Both the position numbers and the translations under genes were made by a program. The notes beneath the pieces were generated by a model, which searched no databases, was not told the DNA's origin, and saw nothing but the letters and a program-made list of their open reading frames with translations. Below are positions 36,333 to 45,532 of a stretch of 64,000 nucleotides of DNA, one piece after another (position 1 is the first letter of the stretch; each line of letters begins with the position of its first letter). This stretch comes from Thalassovita mediterranea. GTDB lineage: Bacteria > Pseudomonadota > Alphaproteobacteria > Rhodobacterales > Rhodobacteraceae. The stretch is from assembly GCF_001458435.1 (NCBI RefSeq), contig NZ_CYSF01000006.1, positions 62,001 to 126,000 on the forward strand, in the 5' to 3' direction.

Positions 36333-36736
36333 GCGTGATCGTAAGCGACAAGGGCTTTGCCAGCGATGACTGGGTTGGGCCGATTGCAGACCTTGAAGAC
36401 TCGGAAAACGCTGTGGCGGTGGATCTGGCATCCCATGATGACCCCACCGCACTGCAGGAACGGCTGAACTCGATCCAGCTGATCCGCGTGGATTTTCCCA
36501 GCTTTGCCGATGGCCGCGGTTTCACCATTGCGCGTCATCTGCGTCTGCTGGGCTACACCGGTCGTCTGCGCGCCAAAGGCCATGTGATTTCCGACCAATA
36601 CGCCATGGCCCGCCGCAGCGGCTTTGACGAGGTGGAAATCAGCGACGAACTGGCCGCGCGCCAGCCCGAAGGCGAATGGAACTTCCGCGCTGACTGGCAG
36701 GCAAACGACTACCAGAATCGCCTGCGTACCGGCTAA
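36329..36736 (+). CDS. DUF934 domain protein
   Basis: 135-residue soluble protein with the DUF934 core FPSFADGRGFTIARHLR followed by YTGRLRAKGHVISDQYAMARRSGFDEVEI. It always accompanies cysI/cysH in proteobacteria, so a role in assimilatory sulfite reduction is accepted but undefined. The ATG overlaps the cysH stop by four bases. A 63-base inverted repeat follows the stop (36740-36802) and may reduce read-through into the FNR gene. Confidence 0.9.
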   Translation: MSVIVSDKGFASDDWVGPIADLEDSENAVAVDLASHDDPTALQERLNSIQLIRVDFPSFADGRGFTIARHLRLLGYTGRLRAKGHVISDQYAMARRSGFDEVEISDELAARQPEGEWNFRADWQANDYQNRLRTG

Positions 36737-36739
36737 GGA

Positions 36740-36802
36740 TCAGGCAACCCGCCAGCTGCACTTGCGCGACGCCGCCAAGCCCTGCCCGCGACGGTTGCCT
36801 GA
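36740..36802 (+). other. Inverted repeat after the DUF934 gene
   Basis: TCAGGCAACC at 36740-36749 and GGTTGCCTGA at 36793-36802 are exact complements with 43 bases between. There is no T run, so it is more likely an RNA stem or processing site than a terminator. Confidence 0.5.
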
Positions 36803-36882
36803 CACCATCTGATCCAGCCTTTCATCTGACATGGATCAAAGATAGATAGAGGATGCCGGTTTAAATATCGGCTAAACCGCAT

Positions 36883-37743
36883 ATGACAGAGACATCAACC
36901 GTGACCGACGCTGCTGTAGTAAAAGCGCCCAAGGCGCCCGCCCTCCCCGATGCCCAGACCGTGACCGAGGTCAAGCATTGGACTGACCGCCTGTTCTCCT
37001 TCCGCTGCACGCGCCCAGCGTCGCTGCGTTTCCGTTCGGGTGAGTTTGTGATGATCGGCCTGATGGGCGATCCCGATCCCAAAACCGGCAAGCAAAAGCC
37101 GCTGCTGCGCGCCTATTCCATCGCCTCGCCCTCTTGGGACGAAGAGATGGAGTTCTACTCGATCAAGGTGCAGGACGGTCCGCTGACATCCAAGCTGCAG
37201 CATATCAAGGTGGGCGATGAAATCATCCTGCGCCCGAAACCCGTCGGCACGCTGGTGCATGACGCGCTGATCCCCGGCAAACGCATCTGGTTCTTTGCCA
37301 CCGGCACCGGCTTTGCACCTTTCGCCTCACTGCTGCGCGAACCGCAGACTTACGAAGACTATGATGAGGTGATCATCACCCACACCTGTCGCGAAGCGGG
37401 TGAGCTGACCTATGGCCGTGAGTTGATCGAAAGCCTGAAGGACGATGAGCTGCTGAACGAGGTGATTGGTGAGGGCTTCTGGAAGAAGATCAAATACTAC
37501 CCCACCACCACCCGCGAAGAGAGCGCCAAGATGGGCCGGATCACCGACCTTATGCGCTCGGGCGAAGCGTTTGCCGATCTGGGCGTGCCGCCGCTCAACC
37601 CCGAAAGCGACCGCGCGATGATCTGCGGCAACCTGGCGTTTAACCTGGAACTGAAAGACCTGTTTGAAAACACCTACGGTCTGGAAGAAGGCGCCAACTC
37701 CAAGCCCGCGCATTACGTGGTTGAAAAGGCGTTCCTCGACTAA
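36883..37743 (+). CDS. fpr: Ferredoxin/flavodoxin-NADP+ reductase
   Basis: FAD-dependent reductase of 286 residues that moves electrons between NADPH and ferredoxin or flavodoxin. The FAD motif RAYSIASPSWDEEMEFYSI, the NADP-binding IWFFATGTGFAPFASLLR and MICGNLAFNLELKDL are clear, with the C-terminal aromatic-free ending YVVEKAFLD typical of this subclass. The start ATG has no strong ribosome site, and a GTG six codons in is equally possible. The place behind cysI suggests it feeds sulfite reduction, though a 146-base gap and an inverted repeat separate it from DUF934. Confidence 0.93.
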   Translation: MTETSTVTDAAVVKAPKAPALPDAQTVTEVKHWTDRLFSFRCTRPASLRFRSGEFVMIGLMGDPDPKTGKQKPLLRAYSIASPSWDEEMEFYSIKVQDGPLTSKLQHIKVGDEIILRPKPVGTLVHDALIPGKRIWFFATGTGFAPFASLLREPQTYEDYDEVIITHTCREAGELTYGRELIESLKDDELLNEVIGEGFWKKIKYYPTTTREESAKMGRITDLMRSGEAFADLGVPPLNPESDRAMICGNLAFNLELKDLFENTYGLEEGANSKPAHYVVEKAFLD

Positions 37744-37769
37744 TCGATAGTCGGGACCGCTGAACCATT

Positions 37770-37800
37770 AAAACCGCATCCTTTCGGGTGCGGTTTTTCT
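37770..37800 (+). terminator. Intrinsic terminator after fpr
   Basis: AAAACCGCA and TGCGGTTTT pair around a ten-base loop, followed by T. Confidence 0.85.
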
Positions 37801-37905
37801 TTGTCATCGGCGAATTGATCCAATTTGCAGATTTATTTGCCCCAAAACACCGCGCCCCAGATGGGACGCGGCAACCCCTTTTACCAAACCAAACTTTGGT
37901 TAGGA

Positions 37906-38571
37906 TCACAGCCCCAGCTGCATACGTGCCTTTTCCAGCGCAACGGACAGCAATTCCGGATTATCGCGGGCAGTTTCCAACCCTTTGGTCAACGCCACCT
38001 GCGCCAGCGCGTTCAATTCCGACTCAGCGATAAAGGCGGAAGCTTTGTCAAAATCAAACCCCTCAACCGTGAACCATTCAGCTGCGCCCTTGGCAGCATC
38101 AATGGTTTTGTCGGCCATCGCGGATCCAGTCTCAGTCGCAGTTTCTACAAATGTGTTTTCGGTCACGGCCTCAGTCACGGCTTCGCCCATGTCGGGGGCA
38201 CTATCAACGGCACCTTCCACCGCTTCTGCCACATCCGATGCAACCTCTTGCACAGCATCTGATGCCGCCTCGACCGTTTCCTGCGCAGCCTCTGTGGCAA
38301 TGTCCGCAGCTGCCTCTACCGCCTCTTGGGCTTGCTCCACGGCGTTTTGTGTTGCCTCAACCGCTTGTTCAGTAACGCTGGCTGCAGCCTCTTCTTCAGC
38401 ATTTGTTTCCAGCTGTTCCTCGACTGTCGGCGTTGCAACAGTAGTTTCTTCGACCTGTGCTGGCTGCGCTGAGGTCGCGACCTCGGTGTGATCTTCGTTC
38501 ACGCGGGTCATCGCCAAATACCCCGCAACAACCGCCACTGCAGCCACAACAATTCCCAAACCAAATTTCAT
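37906..38571 (-). CDS. Acidic Ala/Glu/Val-rich membrane-anchored protein
   Basis: 221 residues from ATG 38571. A single N-terminal hydrophobic helix (LGIVVAAVAVVAGYLAM) is followed by a long, highly acidic segment (about 30-150) built from irregular VEAA, EAAxE, VEQA and DAVQE units that should form amphipathic helix or coiled coil. A more regular C-terminal part (EWFTVEGFDFDKASAFIAESELNALAQVALTKGLE) ends in LEKARMQLGL. I do not recognise a family. The topology suggests a tethered periplasmic protein. It is convergent with fpr and divergent from infC. Confidence 0.6.
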   Translation of the reverse strand: MKFGLGIVVAAVAVVAGYLAMTRVNEDHTEVATSAQPAQVEETTVATPTVEEQLETNAEEEAAASVTEQAVEATQNAVEQAQEAVEAAADIATEAAQETVEAASDAVQEVASDVAEAVEGAVDSAPDMGEAVTEAVTENTFVETATETGSAMADKTIDAAKGAAEWFTVEGFDFDKASAFIAESELNALAQVALTKGLETARDNPELLSVALEKARMQLGL

Positions 38572-38763
38572 AACGATGTTCCCTTCCTCGTCGCAGCACA
38601 ACGCCGCGTGTCATCTGCGCCGACAAAAGCCCCGTCACACGGCAACATTCTAGGGGGAAAAGCCGCAGATTTGCCCCCTAGCAGGTCTTTTGCCGCTTGA
38701 AGGTAGGCGGCGACAGCGATAAGTTTGGTGCGCAAATTTGCCAACGATTGAAGGATTGAACCC

Positions 38764-39309
38764 ATAGCCCGCAGACCTCATAACGCGCCCCCGACACGCG
38801 ACACCGGCCCCCGCACCAACGAGCGCATCCGCGCCACCGAAGTGCGCCTGATTGGAGCAGAAGGTGAAAATGTCGGCGTTGTCTCGCCCGCCAAAGCCAT
38901 GGCAATGGCCGAAGAGGCTGGCCTTGACCTGGTGGAAATCTCGCCGAACGCGAAGCCCCCCGTCTGCAAGATCATGGACTATGGTAAGTTCAAGTACGAA
39001 CAGCAGAAACGGGAATCCGAGGCGCGCAAAAAGCAGAAGATCATCGAGGTGAAGGAGGTGAAGTTCCGCCCCAACACCGATACGCACGACTATGAGGTCA
39101 AGATGCGTAACGTGATCAAGTTCCTGGAAAAAGGCGACAAGGTGAAGGTCACCCTGCGCTTCCGTGGCCGCGAAATGGCGCACCAGAACCTGGGCCGTGA
39201 GCTGCTGCTGCGTGTTGCCGAGGACATCAAAGAACTGGGCAAAGTTGAAAACATGCCCAAGATGGAAGGCCGCCAGATGATCATGATGATCGGCCCGCTG
39301 AACAAGTAA
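38764..39309 (+). CDS. infC: Translation initiation factor IF-3, starting at ATA
   Basis: Ribosomal initiation factor that checks the start codon and initiator tRNA; 181 residues. The N domain reads (M)[34 protein letters not shown], matching IF-3 of relatives only when translation begins at the ATA at 38764. AAGGA lies exactly eight bases upstream. No ATG, GTG or TTG in frame gives this N terminus; the first GTG, at 38842, would remove 26 conserved residues. The C domain ([40 protein letters not shown]) is intact. IF-3 represses rare-start mRNAs, so infC is probably self-regulated as in E. coli, where the start is ATT. Confidence 0.92.
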   Translation: MARRPHNAPPTRDTGPRTNERIRATEVRLIGAEGENVGVVSPAKAMAMAEEAGLDLVEISPNAKPPVCKIMDYGKFKYEQQKRESEARKKQKIIEVKEVKFRPNTDTHDYEVKMRNVIKFLEKGDKVKVTLRFRGREMAHQNLGRELLLRVAEDIKELGKVENMPKMEGRQMIMMIGPLNK

Positions 39310-39335
39310 GCCAGATCCAGATCTGATGTTTTTCG

Positions 39336-39370
39336 AAACGCCCCTGCCATAGACGCGGGGGCGTTTTTTA
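39336..39370 (+). terminator. Intrinsic terminator after infC
   Basis: AAACGCCCC and GGGGCGTTT form a nine-pair stem with a T run. Confidence 0.85.
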
Positions 39371-39437
39371 TTGCGCCCTCTTGATTGCACAGATGCGGCA
39401 CCATTTATCTGTAAAAGCTAGACGAAAGGACCGGACG

Positions 39438-40040
39438 ATGTGGGAAGAACGCTATGCAGGATCACGTGATTATGTATTTGGCACCGCCCCCGCGCAATTT
39501 TTGCGTGACCATCTGGATCGCCTGATCCCAGGGCAGACCGCATTGGCCGTCGCGGATGGCGAAGGGCGCAACTCCGTTTTCATGGCAGAACGCGGGATGG
39601 AGGTCACAGCCTTAGAGTTCGCCCCAACAGCTATTTCCCGGGCCAAGGACTTGGCCGCAGAACGCTCAGTTACAGTTGATTTTCGTCAGTGCGATATTCT
39701 GCGTGACCCGTGGCCTGACGCACATTTTGACGTCGTCGCGGGTATCTTCATCCAGTTTGTCGGACCAGATGAGCGCGCGCTGCAGTTCGAACGAATGCAG
39801 GCAGCAACCAAGCCCGGTGGAATTGTCATGCTGCATGGTTATACGCCCAAACAGCTGGAACACGGCACAGGTGGCCCGCCGTTTGTCGAAAACCTTTACA
39901 CTCCCGAAATGCTACGCTCCGCCTTTTCTGGCTGGGAGATTGAAACGCTCGACGCTTATGAACGCGAGGTCCAAGAAGGGCGCGGTCATTCAGGCATGTC
40001 AGCACTGATAGATTTGATTGCGCGCAAACCCATCGAATAG
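39438..40040 (+). CDS. Class I SAM-dependent methyltransferase
   Basis: 200-residue soluble methyltransferase. The SAM-binding motif I is degenerate-looking but present (ALAVADGEGRNSVFMAERG), with the acidic motif II ALEFAP, then CDILRDPWPDAHFDVV. It resembles the TehB-like or UbiE-like small methyltransferases annotated only by fold. AAGGA lies seven bases before ATG 39438. It follows infC after a terminator, so it has its own promoter. The substrate is unknown. Confidence 0.85.
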   Translation: MWEERYAGSRDYVFGTAPAQFLRDHLDRLIPGQTALAVADGEGRNSVFMAERGMEVTALEFAPTAISRAKDLAAERSVTVDFRQCDILRDPWPDAHFDVVAGIFIQFVGPDERALQFERMQAATKPGGIVMLHGYTPKQLEHGTGGPPFVENLYTPEMLRSAFSGWEIETLDAYEREVQEGRGHSGMSALIDLIARKPIE

Positions 40041-40058
40041 GCGCTGCGGGTAATGCCC

Positions 40059-40448
40059 TCAGGCAATCCCGCGATCCCCACGCAACCAACGCAAACTGTC
40101 GGGGATATCAAACGCCAGAGAAATCAGGTCAATCACCAGCAACACCGCCAAAAATGCAGCGTAGCCCGCAGCCAATTCCACTGTGGCCAACTGATGGACC
40201 AAAACCACGACCAACGGAATCCAAAGGAACAGATGCGGGATCGACATCGCCCGCGACACTCCGCGATCTAGGGCCATAATTACCAAATTGGGCAACATGC
40301 CCCCAATAGACAAAACAGTGATCAGCGCAGCCCCGGGATGACCCAGAAAGGCAATCGGTAGGATATTTGCCGGGATGAGGATCGCGACCACCCAAATCTG
40401 CACCCAAAGCGGTGTGCGGCGAAAGCTCTGCCAAATTTCAACAACCAT
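40059..40448 (-). CDS. Small integral membrane protein, unknown function
   Basis: 129 residues with four predicted membrane helices (WVQIWVVAILIPANILPIAFL, AALITVLSIGGMLPNLVIMA, IPHLFLWIPLVVVLVHQLA and AAGYAAFLAVLLVIDLISLAF). No catalytic motif is seen. GGGACGCGGAT precedes the ATG. It is convergent with the methyltransferase. I do not recognise a named family beyond conserved roseobacter hypothetical proteins. Confidence 0.75.
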   Translation of the reverse strand: MVVEIWQSFRRTPLWVQIWVVAILIPANILPIAFLGHPGAALITVLSIGGMLPNLVIMALDRGVSRAMSIPHLFLWIPLVVVLVHQLATVELAAGYAAFLAVLLVIDLISLAFDIPDSLRWLRGDRGIA

Positions 40449-40494
40449 ATCCGCGTCCCTTGTTTGCTACGCCTGTTAACTAGAAACAGAGAAA

Positions 40495-40516
40495 GCCCCG
40501 ACCGCAAGGCCGGGGC
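40495..40516 (-). terminator. Terminator-like stem-loop near the end of coxM
   Basis: GCCCCG and CGGGGC, extended by CC/GG with one mismatch around GCAA. TTTCTCTGTTTC follows on the minus strand, so it may end the cox transcript. Confidence 0.55.
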
Positions 40517-40601
40517 AGACACGACAGCGTGATCCTGCCCCCACGTTATTTTACAAGGGCAGGATCAATGCAGCTTAGGGCTATCGCACCTTCAAGATCA
40601 A

Positions 40602-41387
40602 TCAGCTGGCAGCGTCAACCGCGCGCTTGGTCAGCACCTTGATCAGGTTGGCGCGATATTCGGGCGTGCCGTGCAGATCTCCGATCAGCCCATCCGCACT
40701 GACCGATAGTCCGTCAATCGCCGCAGCAGAGAAATCAGCCGACAGCGCTGCCTCCGCCTCGGCCCAGCGCATGACGCCATCCTCGGACGCACCAGTGACC
40801 GCGACGCGCACACCGTCGGCATATTTGGCGACGAAAACCCCAGTCAGCGCAAAGCGTGAGGCGGGCTGTTCGAACTTCTGATAGCTGGCCTTTTCAGGGA
40901 TGGGGAAGCGGACATCGGTGATGATCTCCCCCTCCTCCAGCGCGGTGGTGAACATGCCGTCGAAATAGTCATCCGCAGCGATTTCACGCGTGTTGGTCAC
41001 GACGGTCGCGCCTGAGGCCAGCACAGCCGCCGGATAACAGGCCGCAGGGTCGTTGTTGGCCAGCGATCCCCCGATGGTGCCGCGATTGCGCACCGCCGGA
41101 TCGCCAATGCCCCCAGCCAATGCAGCCAGCGCCGGATACCCCGTTGCCTCGGCCGCGACTGTCGCGTGGGTCGTGGCGGCGCCGATGGCAATTTGACCGC
41201 TATCAGGGCAGACACCTTTCAGCGCCTCAATTGCGGTGAGGCTCACCAGTTTTGACGGCGCATTCAGGCGCTGTTTCATCGACGGGATCAGCGTCTGCCC
41301 GCCGGACAGTGCCAGCGCATCCTCACCCTGCAACGCCGCGACGGCTTCATCGACGCTGCCGGGCTGTTCAAAGTCAAAGTTATACAT
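40602..41387 (-). CDS. coxM: CODH-like molybdenum hydroxylase, FAD subunit (CoxM type)
   Basis: 261-residue FAD-binding subunit of the xanthine oxidase family. It opens MYNFDFEQPGSVDEAVAAL and has FAD motifs ALSGGQTLIPSMKQRL and the tight RNRGTIGGSLANNDPAACYPA loop. It is the last gene of the coxGSLM-like set, starting 16 bases after the large subunit stop with AAGGACAG before the ATG. Electrons pass from the Mo site through the two Fe-S centres to this FAD. The real substrate of form II enzymes is often unknown, so the symbol follows family naming only. Confidence 0.88.
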   Translation of the reverse strand: MYNFDFEQPGSVDEAVAALQGEDALALSGGQTLIPSMKQRLNAPSKLVSLTAIEALKGVCPDSGQIAIGAATTHATVAAEATGYPALAALAGGIGDPAVRNRGTIGGSLANNDPAACYPAAVLASGATVVTNTREIAADDYFDGMFTTALEEGEIITDVRFPIPEKASYQKFEQPASRFALTGVFVAKYADGVRVAVTGASEDGVMRWAEAEAALSADFSAAAIDGLSVSADGLIGDLHGTPEYRANLIKVLTKRAVDAAS

Positions 41388-41402
41388 TCTGACTGTCCTT
41401 TC

Positions 41403-43778
41403 TTATTTGACCGACTGCATCGCGTTCCACACACGCGATGGCGACAGCGGCATGTCGATATGTTCCACAGGGTAGCCACCGCGATGCAGGGCATCAATCA
41501 CCGCGTTGACCAGTGCAGGCGGCGAACCGATCGCCCCTGCCTCGCCACAGCCCTTCACGCCCAGTGGGTTGTGCGTACAGGGGGTCTGGCAGGAATGGTC
41601 CACCTCAAACATGGGCAGATCACTGGCGCGTGGCATGGCGTAGTCCATATAGGACCCGCTCAGCAGTTGGCCGTTGTCGTCATAGACGCAGTTTTCCAGC
41701 ATCGCCTGACCGATGCCTTGGGCGACACCGCCGTGCACCTGACCTTCAACGATCATCGGGTTGATAACGTTGCCGAAATCATCCGCTGCGGTGAAGCCCA
41801 CGACCTCAACCTTGCCGGTGCCGGGATCGACCTCTACCTCGCAGAAGTAGGCGCCGGAGGGATAGGTGAAGTTCGCCGGATCATAAAATGCGGTTTCCTC
41901 CAGCCCCGGCTCAATCTCTTCCAGCGGGTAGTTGTGCGGCACATAGGCGGCCAGACAGACATCGCCCCAAGCCACGGATTTATCCGTGCCCGCGACCGAA
42001 AACTGTCCATCCTTCAGCTCGATGTCCGCATCTGCGGCTTCCATCAGGTGAGCGGCGATCTTCTTGGCCTTGTTGAGGACCTTTTCAGCGGCGCGCACCA
42101 TGGCTGATCCCCCCACCGCGATGGAGCGGGAACCGTAGGTGCCCATGCCCATTGGCGTTCGCGCCGTGTCGCCGTGAACGATATCAACCTGACTTTCATC
42201 AATGCCGATCATATCCGCCACCACTTGGGCAAAGGTGGTTTCGTGCCCCTGCCCGTGGCTGTGGCTGCCGGTCATCACCGCGATAGATCCGGTGGCATTG
42301 ACCCGCACGGTGGCCGATTCATACAGACCCGCACGCGCGCCCAGTTGTCCGACGAGGTTTGAGGGCGCGATGCCGCATGCCTCGATATAATGCGCGATGC
42401 CGAAACCGCGCAGCTTGCCGCGCGCCTTACTCTCTGCTGCGCGGGTGTCGAAGCTGGCGTAATCGGTCAGCTCCAGCGCCTTATCCAGCGTGGCGTGGTA
42501 GTTGCCGGTGTCATAGGTGACGGCAACAGGCGTGTCATAGGGGAACTGTTCTGGCTTGATGAAGTTCAGACGCCGCAGCTCTGCCGGATCCATGCCCAAT
42601 TCACGCGCGGCCTTATCCACCACGCGTTCCAACTGGAACGTCGCCTCTGGCCGGCCTGCCCCGCGATAGGCATCCACGGGAACAGTGTTGGTAAACACCG
42701 CCTTCACGTTCACATAGACCAAGGGCGTGATGTAGTTGCCCGCCATCAAGGTGCCGTGCAACCATGTGGGCACCGAAGGCGCGAAGGTCGACAGATAGGC
42801 ACCCATGTTGGCGTAGGTGTCGGTACGCAGGGCGACGAATTTATGGTCTGCATCCAGCGCCAGTTCGATCTTGGTCACATGATCGCGGCCATGGGCGTCG
42901 GAAATAAACGCCTCGGATCGTGAGGCGGTCCATTTGACCGGACGGTTGATCGCCTTGGCCGCGAAAGTCACGAAAGCCTCTTCCGCATAATGGAAAATCT
43001 TGGTGCCAAAGCCACCGCCCACATCCGGCGCAACAACGCGCAGTTTATGTTCGGGGATCCCCAGCACAAAGGCGCCCATCAGCAGGCGGATCACATGCGG
43101 GTTCTGCGAGGTGGTGTAGAGCGTGTGCTCATCATTGGCGCGGTTGTAATCGCCAACGGCCACGCGCGGTTCCATCGGGTTGGCGACCAAGCGGTTATTC
43201 ACCAGTTCCAGCGTGGTCACATGGGCGGCGTTCTTGATCGCCTGATCCACCGCTTCGCGATTTTCCTCAACAAACCCCCAGTCATAGCAAAGGTTTGAGG
43301 TCAGATCGTCATGCACCTTAGGCGCCCCCTCGGCCACGGCGGCCTTCATATCGACGACGGCAGGCAGTTCGGTGATATCCACGTCAATCGCCTCTGCCGC
43401 GTCGCGGGCCAGTTCGGGCGTTTCGGCAATGACCACCGCAATGGGATCGCCCACATGGCGCACCTTACCCTCAGCCAGAACGGGGTGTTTGGGTTCCTGC
43501 ATCGGTTGACCATGACGGTCTGTCACCTGCCAGCCGCAGGGCACACCGCCGACGCCTTCGAAATCCTTGGCGGTGAAGACACGCACAACGCCGTCCATCG
43601 CCTCAGCCGCTGAGGCATCAATCCCGTTGATCACCCCATGCGCCACGTCAGAGCGCAGGAAATGCGCGTAGGTTTGATTCACCAGATTAATGTCGTCTGT
43701 GTAATTACCGGTTCCGGTCAGAAACCGTACGTCTTCGCGCCGCTTGCTGCTGGCGCCAATGCCTTGATCCTTTGGCAT
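41403..43778 (-). CDS. coxL: Form II CODH-like molybdenum hydroxylase large subunit
   Basis: Molybdopterin-cytosine-dinucleotide catalytic subunit of 791 residues. The active-site loop reads [15 protein letters not shown], the form II (AYRGAGR) signature, not the AYXCSFR loop of genuine aerobic CO dehydrogenase. Other marks are [14 protein letters not shown], the [18 protein letters not shown] cofactor loop and the catalytic Glu in [29 protein letters not shown] precedes the ATG. Form II enzymes have doubtful CO activity and may oxidise other small carbonyl or heterocyclic compounds. Confidence 0.95.
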   Translation of the reverse strand: MPKDQGIGASSKRREDVRFLTGTGNYTDDINLVNQTYAHFLRSDVAHGVINGIDASAAEAMDGVVRVFTAKDFEGVGGVPCGWQVTDRHGQPMQEPKHPVLAEGKVRHVGDPIAVVIAETPELARDAAEAIDVDITELPAVVDMKAAVAEGAPKVHDDLTSNLCYDWGFVEENREAVDQAIKNAAHVTTLELVNNRLVANPMEPRVAVGDYNRANDEHTLYTTSQNPHVIRLLMGAFVLGIPEHKLRVVAPDVGGGFGTKIFHYAEEAFVTFAAKAINRPVKWTASRSEAFISDAHGRDHVTKIELALDADHKFVALRTDTYANMGAYLSTFAPSVPTWLHGTLMAGNYITPLVYVNVKAVFTNTVPVDAYRGAGRPEATFQLERVVDKAARELGMDPAELRRLNFIKPEQFPYDTPVAVTYDTGNYHATLDKALELTDYASFDTRAAESKARGKLRGFGIAHYIEACGIAPSNLVGQLGARAGLYESATVRVNATGSIAVMTGSHSHGQGHETTFAQVVADMIGIDESQVDIVHGDTARTPMGMGTYGSRSIAVGGSAMVRAAEKVLNKAKKIAAHLMEAADADIELKDGQFSVAGTDKSVAWGDVCLAAYVPHNYPLEEIEPGLEETAFYDPANFTYPSGAYFCEVEVDPGTGKVEVVGFTAADDFGNVINPMIVEGQVHGGVAQGIGQAMLENCVYDDNGQLLSGSYMDYAMPRASDLPMFEVDHSCQTPCTHNPLGVKGCGEAGAIGSPPALVNAVIDALHRGGYPVEHIDMPLSPSRVWNAMQSVK

Positions 43779-43894
43779 ATCATCCTCCCTTGAAAAGGTC
43801 TGGGCCTCCTCCTGCCCGCGCCTTTCAATGTTCCAGAAATACTCAATCTAAAACCGCGCCCGACATGGGGCGCAGCGGATCTTGGTTTTTAAGA

Positions 43895-44380
43895 TTATTC
43901 CGCCGCCACCGGCGCCACGTCCTGGCCAGAGGCCGCCATGATGGCGCGGACGATGTTGTGATAGCCGGTGCAGCGGCAAATGTTGCCTTCCAGATGATGG
44001 CGCACCTCGGCCTCGGTTGGTTTGGGGTTGTCTTTCAGCAGCGACGCTGCTGCCATCACCATACCGGGGGTACAGAACCCGCATTGCAGACCGTGGTAAT
44101 CCTGAAACGCCTGCTGAATTGCGTTCAGCGTGCCATCTGGCGCGGCCTGCCCTTCGATGGTGGCGACATCTGCCTCTGCGGCCTCTTGTGCGAACATGGT
44201 GCAGGATTTTACCGCCAGCCCGTTCACATGCACCGTGCAGGCGCCACATTGGCTAGTGTCACAGCCCACATGGGTGCCGGTCAGCCCCAGATTTTCGCGC
44301 AGGAACGTAGACAAGAGCGTGCGGCCCTCAACCTCTCCTGACACGGATCGACCGTTCACGGTCATCGTTAGTTTTGTCAT
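43895..44380 (-). CDS. coxS: CODH-like molybdenum hydroxylase, 2Fe-2S subunit (CoxS type)
   Basis: 161-residue iron-sulfur subunit. The plant-type cluster ligands are in [18 protein letters not shown] plus the later Cys in [10 protein letters not shown]. The second cluster ligands are in [11 protein letters not shown] and [19 protein letters not shown] lies before the ATG at 44380; the preceding ATG is also possible. It sits between coxG and coxL on the minus strand with a 116-base gap before coxL. Both clusters look intact, so it should link the Mo and FAD sites. Confidence 0.93.
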   Translation of the reverse strand: MTKLTMTVNGRSVSGEVEGRTLLSTFLRENLGLTGTHVGCDTSQCGACTVHVNGLAVKSCTMFAQEAAEADVATIEGQAAPDGTLNAIQQAFQDYHGLQCGFCTPGMVMAAASLLKDNPKPTEAEVRHHLEGNICRCTGYHNIVRAIMAASGQDVAPVAAE

Positions 44381-44439
44381 CATGCCCTCCCTAAAGCATT
44401 GCGTATTGCTATTTCGGTACGTGCGTTTGACTGGGCCTG

Positions 44440-44970
44440 TTAGCCCAGCATCTTCTTGAACCACCCCTTCTTGGATGTACCTTCGCCAACGTCAGCCTCA
44501 GCCTCTGCAGCGCTGGTGTCTTCCTCGGGCTCCTCCACAGCCTGTTGGAAGTTCTCAAAAAACTGATCCGCCATCTTTTTGGCGAAACCGTCGATGATAC
44601 GGCTACCAAGCTGGGCCAGCTTGCCCCCAACTTTGGCCTCAACGTCGTAGATCAGGCGGGTGCCGCCATCAGGCGCATCCTCCAGACTGACGCGAGCCTC
44701 ACCTTTGGCAAAACCGGCGGCGCCGCCCTTGCCTTCGCCCGCCAGGGTCAACGATTGACCCTCTACAATGTCTGAGAGCGAGACCGCGCCCTTGAACGTC
44801 GCCTTCACTGGCCCGACCTTTTGCACAACCGTTGCTTCGAAGCCTTCGGAAGCACTGCCGTTCATTTCTTTGCAACCGGGCACGCAGGCGCCCAGAACCT
44901 CGGCCGACAGCAGCCCCGCCCAAACAGTTTCGCGATCTGCGTTGATGTCGCGGGTATCTGTGAGTTGCAT
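44440..44970 (-). CDS. coxG: CoxG-like SRPBCC membrane-recruitment protein
   Basis: 176 residues with a START-like SRPBCC domain ([36 protein letters not shown]), as in CoxG, which anchors CO dehydrogenase to the membrane. The C terminus (about 145-176) is a Glu/Ala-rich linker ending in a basic [10 protein letters not shown] helix, which could touch the membrane. AAAGGACG precedes the ATG. It is first in the coxGSLM-like unit. No coxD, coxE or coxF maturation genes lie within the window. Confidence 0.87.
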   Translation of the reverse strand: MQLTDTRDINADRETVWAGLLSAEVLGACVPGCKEMNGSASEGFEATVVQKVGPVKATFKGAVSLSDIVEGQSLTLAGEGKGGAAGFAKGEARVSLEDAPDGGTRLIYDVEAKVGGKLAQLGSRIIDGFAKKMADQFFENFQQAVEEPEEDTSAAEAEADVGEGTSKKGWFKKMLG

Positions 44971-45532
44971 ATGTGGCGTCCTTTGAATTGCGCGTTGTTT
45001 TTAGTTAGGGCGTCTTCTTTGTGTGACCAGATCTGACCCAATCCCATCATGAAACCATAACAGTATGGTTAAACACCACCTAAGTCATCGAGCCTAAGTC
45101 ATGGATAGATCGCACAGATATGACAATCGGTGCACAGAATAGACGCCCCCAATGCGCATAGCGTAGGGCTGGGACTCACCGTTTGGCAATACCGTGGTTC
45201 CGCCGCATGGCAGCATCCGCGCCCCGTTCGTCGCGCCCTTAAGGAGAGGCTGTCGCACCCGAAAGTCGAGTTTAGCCGCTCATTGCGATGGAAAAAATTG
45301 ACACTTGATCCAAATGCGCGCCGCAACCCACCTTTTGCAATGGCGATTTTCACCAAGAAAATAAGGTATTATCTCAATACGGCCTCTGCTGTTGGCGGCG
45401 ACGTGACGCCCTGACTGCTCTGGTTCCGTTCGATGTCTGGTTTTTCGCCCTGTTCATGGCTTGGCACAGTTTTTGCGAACACGGCCCCCAGTATCAAGTT
45501 TGTGTTTGTAGTCCGAAGCGAAGGCGCCGCCC
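44971..45532. other. 562-base intergenic region between coxG and the hybrid kinase gene
   Basis: No convincing gene. It probably carries divergent promoters for the cox operon and the kinase. CCTAAGTCAT is repeated at 45079-45088 and 45093-45102, fourteen bases apart. An open stretch of 94 codons at 45130-45414 has no ribosome site and no recognisable product. Confidence 0.5.

Noticed and set aside
45130-45414. 94-codon open frame in the cox/kinase gap
   Set aside because: No ribosome site, no recognisable domain and atypical composition.
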